Positions 13,194-15,647 of a DNA stretch of 15,647 nt are shown one piece after another. The notes beneath the pieces were generated by a model that saw only the letters and a program-made list of their open reading frames with translations, was not told the origin of the DNA and ran no database searches. Both the position numbers and the translations under genes were made by a program. Each line of letters starts with the position of its first letter. The first letter of the stretch is position 1. The stretch is from an uncultured Collinsella sp. (lineage in GTDB: Bacteria > Actinomycetota > Coriobacteriia > Coriobacteriales > Coriobacteriaceae), in assembly GCA_959027945.1 (NCBI GenBank), contig CAUFRO010000043.1, positions 1-15,647 of the forward strand. The letters are read 5' to 3'.

Positions 13194-15494
13194 ATGTTCG
13201 CTGCCGCCATCTCGCTCGTCGGTCTTGCGGCGACCGTCTACCTTGTCTTGCGCGAGGCCAAGGCCATTCGCGCTCAGTCGGGCACCGTTGCCAAAAGCGC
13301 TCTTGGGTGGAGCGTCGTCTTCGGCCTGTTCCAGGTCTTTTTGACTATTTGGGGCGCCATTGGCCTCGTCGCCCAAAACGAGCCGCTCGCCTTTGTGATG
13401 CTCATCCTGACCAACGCCATCCTCACCGGCTGCGCTTGGGCCAGCATCGCCCGCGACCGCATCGCCCCGCGCGTCTTTGCGTTCGCCAGGCCCGACGCCC
13501 CCGCCCCCACCGGCAAGCTCGCCCGTCTGCGCGGCGCCTTTGTGGGCAAGCCGCTCGTCGCCGCCGTGCTGTGCCTGCTGCTCGCCGGCGTCTTTGCGCT
13601 GCTGGGAATGGAAGTCTCGTCCAACCACGACTTTACCTGGGTCTACCCCCTGTGCATCCTGCTCGAGTGGGCCATCATCACCACGCTCATGGTCGGCCTG
13701 TTCTTCCTGTTCCAGCGCCACGGCGCAGCTCCCGCGGTCCTGGCCTTTGCCCTCTTTGTCCTGGGCATTGCCGAGTTCTTCGTTATCACGTTTAAATCCA
13801 TGCCCATCCAGCCGGGCGACCTTTCGGCAATCTCCACCGCCGCCGCGGTCGCCGGCAACGGCTACACCTTCTCGATCTCGCTGTTCTGCGTGCTGTCCAT
13901 GGGCTTTACCGCCATCGCCATGCTGCTGTGCGAGTACGCCGGCCTGGTCGCGCCGCATCGCCAGAAGGGCACCGCCAACGCCAAACGCATCCTGCTCACC
14001 AACCTGCTCGTCGCCGTACTGTGCCTGGGCGGCGTGACCGCGCACGTCACCCTCATCGACTACTACAACACCCTCGGCATCACCGTCTACACCTGGCGCC
14101 CGCTCGAGAGCTACTGGCGCGAGGGCTACCTGCCTGCCTTTATTAGTGCGGCGCAGTCCATCAAGCCGCCCAAACCCGCCGACTACTCCGTCGACGATGC
14201 CAAGGCCACGCTCAAAAAGTACGCCAAGGCCTACGACAAGTCCGACGCGGCCAAGAGCGACGAGCGCGCCGCCGCAAAGGAGCAGTTCGACAGCGAGAAG
14301 CCCACGGTCATCGCCATCATGAACGAGACGTTCTCGGATCTGTCGATCTACCAGAACATGCGCGCCGGCTACGAGGGCCCGCAGTACTTTAAGAGCCTGT
14401 CCAACTGCCTCAGCCGCGGCAAGCTCTACGTGAGCGCCTACGGCGGCGGCACCGCCAATACCGAGTTTGAGTTTATGACTGGCAACTCCATGGCCAACCT
14501 GGGCTCGGGCGTGTACCCCTACACCATCTACAACATGGAGACGACCGGGAATCTGGCAGAGCAGTTCAAGTCGCTCGGATATTCCACCACGGCCATGCAC
14601 CCCAACCACGCGACCAACTGGAACCGCGAGAACGTCTACAAGGACTTTGGCTTTGACCAGTTCCTGTCCATCAACGATTTCCAGGGAGCCGACACCCTGC
14701 GCGGCATGGTGACCGACCAGGCTACCTACGACAAGATTCTTGAGCTGCTCGACCAGAACGCCGACCCGCAGTTCATCTTCGATGTGACCATGCAGAACCA
14801 CTCGGGCTACGATACGGGTCTGGTGCCGGTCGACAAGCAAATGCACCTGAACATCGACACGACCGACCTGGACACCAAGACCGTCGAGGACGGCACGCTG
14901 TCCGATGTCGACGAGTATGTCTCGTGCATCGAGCAGTCCGACCAGGCGCTTCGCTACTTCCTCAACGCCCTGAGCAAGCTCGACCGTAAGGTGGTCGTGG
15001 TGTTCTGGGGCGACCACCAGCCGTTCTTCCCGTCCAAGTTCAATGACAAGTGGTTTACCGGCGAAGACGATGCTACGCATCAGGAACGTCTGTGGCAGAC
15101 CGACTACATCATCTGGGCTAACTACGACGTTGCCGGTTGCAACCAGACGAGTGAGGTCGACGACCTGTCCACCAACTACCTGTCCACGCAGCTTATGCAG
15201 CTGATCGGCGCCCCGCTGACAGACTACCAGAAGGCGCACATGACGCTGCGCGAGTCGCTGCCCGCCATCAACTCCGTGGGCTACGAGGACGCCAGCCTGC
15301 GTTGGGCGCTCTCCTCCAACGTCACCGGTGACGACGCCGATGCCGCAGCCGCCACCAAGGCACGCGAGGATTACGCCAAGATGCAATACTACGAGATGTT
15401 CCGCGACGGCAAGAACGTGTACACCGAGCACTTCCAGACCGAGGCCAACGAGACCGACCCCAACCTGGCGCCGGGCACGACCAAGATCAAGTAG
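13194..15494 (+). CDS. LtaS-like membrane phosphoglycerol transferase / sulfatase
   Basis: The 766-residue product has seven or eight hydrophobic segments in its first 285 residues, then an extracytoplasmic alkaline-phosphatase-superfamily domain of the LtaS/MdoB type. Metal and catalytic signatures are intact: IMNETFSD (Glu378), nucleophile Thr420 in YGGGTANTEFEFMTGNSM, MQNHSGY (His536) and FWGDHQPFF (Asp607, His608). Relatives move glycerol phosphate from phosphatidylglycerol onto lipoteichoic acid or other envelope glycans on the outer face of the membrane. Classical LtaS has five membrane helices and about 650 residues, so this belongs to a longer branch. An Ala/Lys/Asp-rich linker (about 325-365) joins the halves, and a hydrophilic tail of about 80 residues follows the fold. 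No polymer-synthesis partner lies nearby. Which polymer it decorates is unknown. Confidence 0.88.
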   Translation: MFAAAISLVGLAATVYLVLREAKAIRAQSGTVAKSALGWSVVFGLFQVFLTIWGAIGLVAQNEPLAFVMLILTNAILTGCAWASIARDRIAPRVFAFARPDAPAPTGKLARLRGAFVGKPLVAAVLCLLLAGVFALLGMEVSSNHDFTWVYPLCILLEWAIITTLMVGLFFLFQRHGAAPAVLAFALFVLGIAEFFVITFKSMPIQPGDLSAISTAAAVAGNGYTFSISLFCVLSMGFTAIAMLLCEYAGLVAPHRQKGTANAKRILLTNLLVAVLCLGGVTAHVTLIDYYNTLGITVYTWRPLESYWREGYLPAFISAAQSIKPPKPADYSVDDAKATLKKYAKAYDKSDAAKSDERAAAKEQFDSEKPTVIAIMNETFSDLSIYQNMRAGYEGPQYFKSLSNCLSRGKLYVSAYGGGTANTEFEFMTGNSMANLGSGVYPYTIYNMETTGNLAEQFKSLGYSTTAMHPNHATNWNRENVYKDFGFDQFLSINDFQGADTLRGMVTDQATYDKILELLDQNADPQFIFDVTMQNHSGYDTGLVPVDKQMHLNIDTTDLDTKTVEDGTLSDVDEYVSCIEQSDQALRYFLNALSKLDRKVVVVFWGDHQPFFPSKFNDKWFTGEDDATHQERLWQTDYIIWANYDVAGCNQTSEVDDLSTNYLSTQLMQLIGAPLTDYQKAHMTLRESLPAINSVGYEDASLRWALSSNVTGDDADAAAATKAREDYAKMQYYEMFRDGKNVYTEHFQTEANETDPNLAPGTTKIK

Positions 15495-15526
15495 CGGGTC
15501 GCTGCGGGTCTATCCCGGTTCGTCTG

Positions 15527-15647
15527 CCCGGGCGGCGCGGAATGTAAGGTTCCCTGCTCGGGCAGTCCTGCTCGCACGGAGAGCACATTAAGTGCTCTCC
15601 GGCTCGTGCGGAACTCGCGATGAACCTTACATTCCGCGCCGCCCGGG
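15527..15647. repeat. Long palindrome at the window end
   Basis: Positions 15527-15552 are a perfect 26-bp inverted repeat of 15622-15647. Nested inside are CGCAC (15573-15577) with GTGCG (15606-15610), and GGAGAGCAC (15578-15586) with GTGCTCTCC (15592-15600) around an ATTAA loop. A competing local hairpin pairs CTGCCCG (15524-15530) with CGGGCAG (15559-15565). The whole can fold as one stem of about 120 nt, beginning 32 nt after the LtaS-like stop. The right arm reaches the last base, so it may extend further. No T-run is visible. Confidence 0.8.

Noticed and set aside
13002..15431. 809-codon open frame antisense to the LtaS-like gene
   Set aside because: Same shadow effect; the protein is low-complexity with no recognisable fold, while the plus-strand gene has all catalytic motifs.

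Overview
The window looks like chromosome from a high-GC Gram-positive gut actinobacterium of the Coriobacteriia, most likely close to Collinsella. This rests on the strong G/C bias at third codon positions, the AAGGAG/GAGGAG ribosome binding sites, the gene styles (a DUF4118 KdpD-like kinase, an LtaS-like sulfatase, a long RlmKL) and the many intergenic palindromes. It is inference; no taxonomic marker gene is present. Nine recognisable protein genes and one small membrane-protein gene fill most of the window. I see no tRNA, rRNA, CRISPR array, transposase or phage gene.

Layout. 217-2364 (+) is tex, an RNA-binding S1-domain transcription accessory protein. 2365-2744 is a repeat-rich spacer with two inverted copies of a 48-nt repeat, a minus-strand terminator, a short relic of a second transaldolase 3' end and a large palindrome. 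2745-3449 (-) is a transaldolase/fructose-6-phosphate aldolase family gene. 3643-4470 (-) is a Cof-type HAD phosphatase. Its promoter interleaves with that of the divergent rlmKL gene (4546-7122, +), a 23S rRNA methyltransferase whose RlmL half has lost the expected catalytic motifs while the RlmK half is intact.

7217-11945 (-) is a potassium module, transcribed in the order kup (K+ uptake permease), a 70-residue one-helix membrane protein, a strong hairpin terminator, a KdpD-like kinase lacking the KdpD N-terminal domains, and a KdpE-like regulator. The terminator sits just upstream of the kinase start, so the sensor genes may depend on read-through from kup. 12105-12980 (-) is a nitroreductase-family flavoprotein. 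13194-15494 (+) is a multi-spanning LtaS-like phosphoglycerol transferase/sulfatase for cell-envelope polymers. The window ends inside or at the edge of a very long palindrome (15527-15647).

The genes themselves are mostly housekeeping. The unusual content lies in the sensor truncation and wiring of the potassium module, the degenerate RlmL domain, and several intergenic palindromes and repeats, nearly all lying directly after stop codons.
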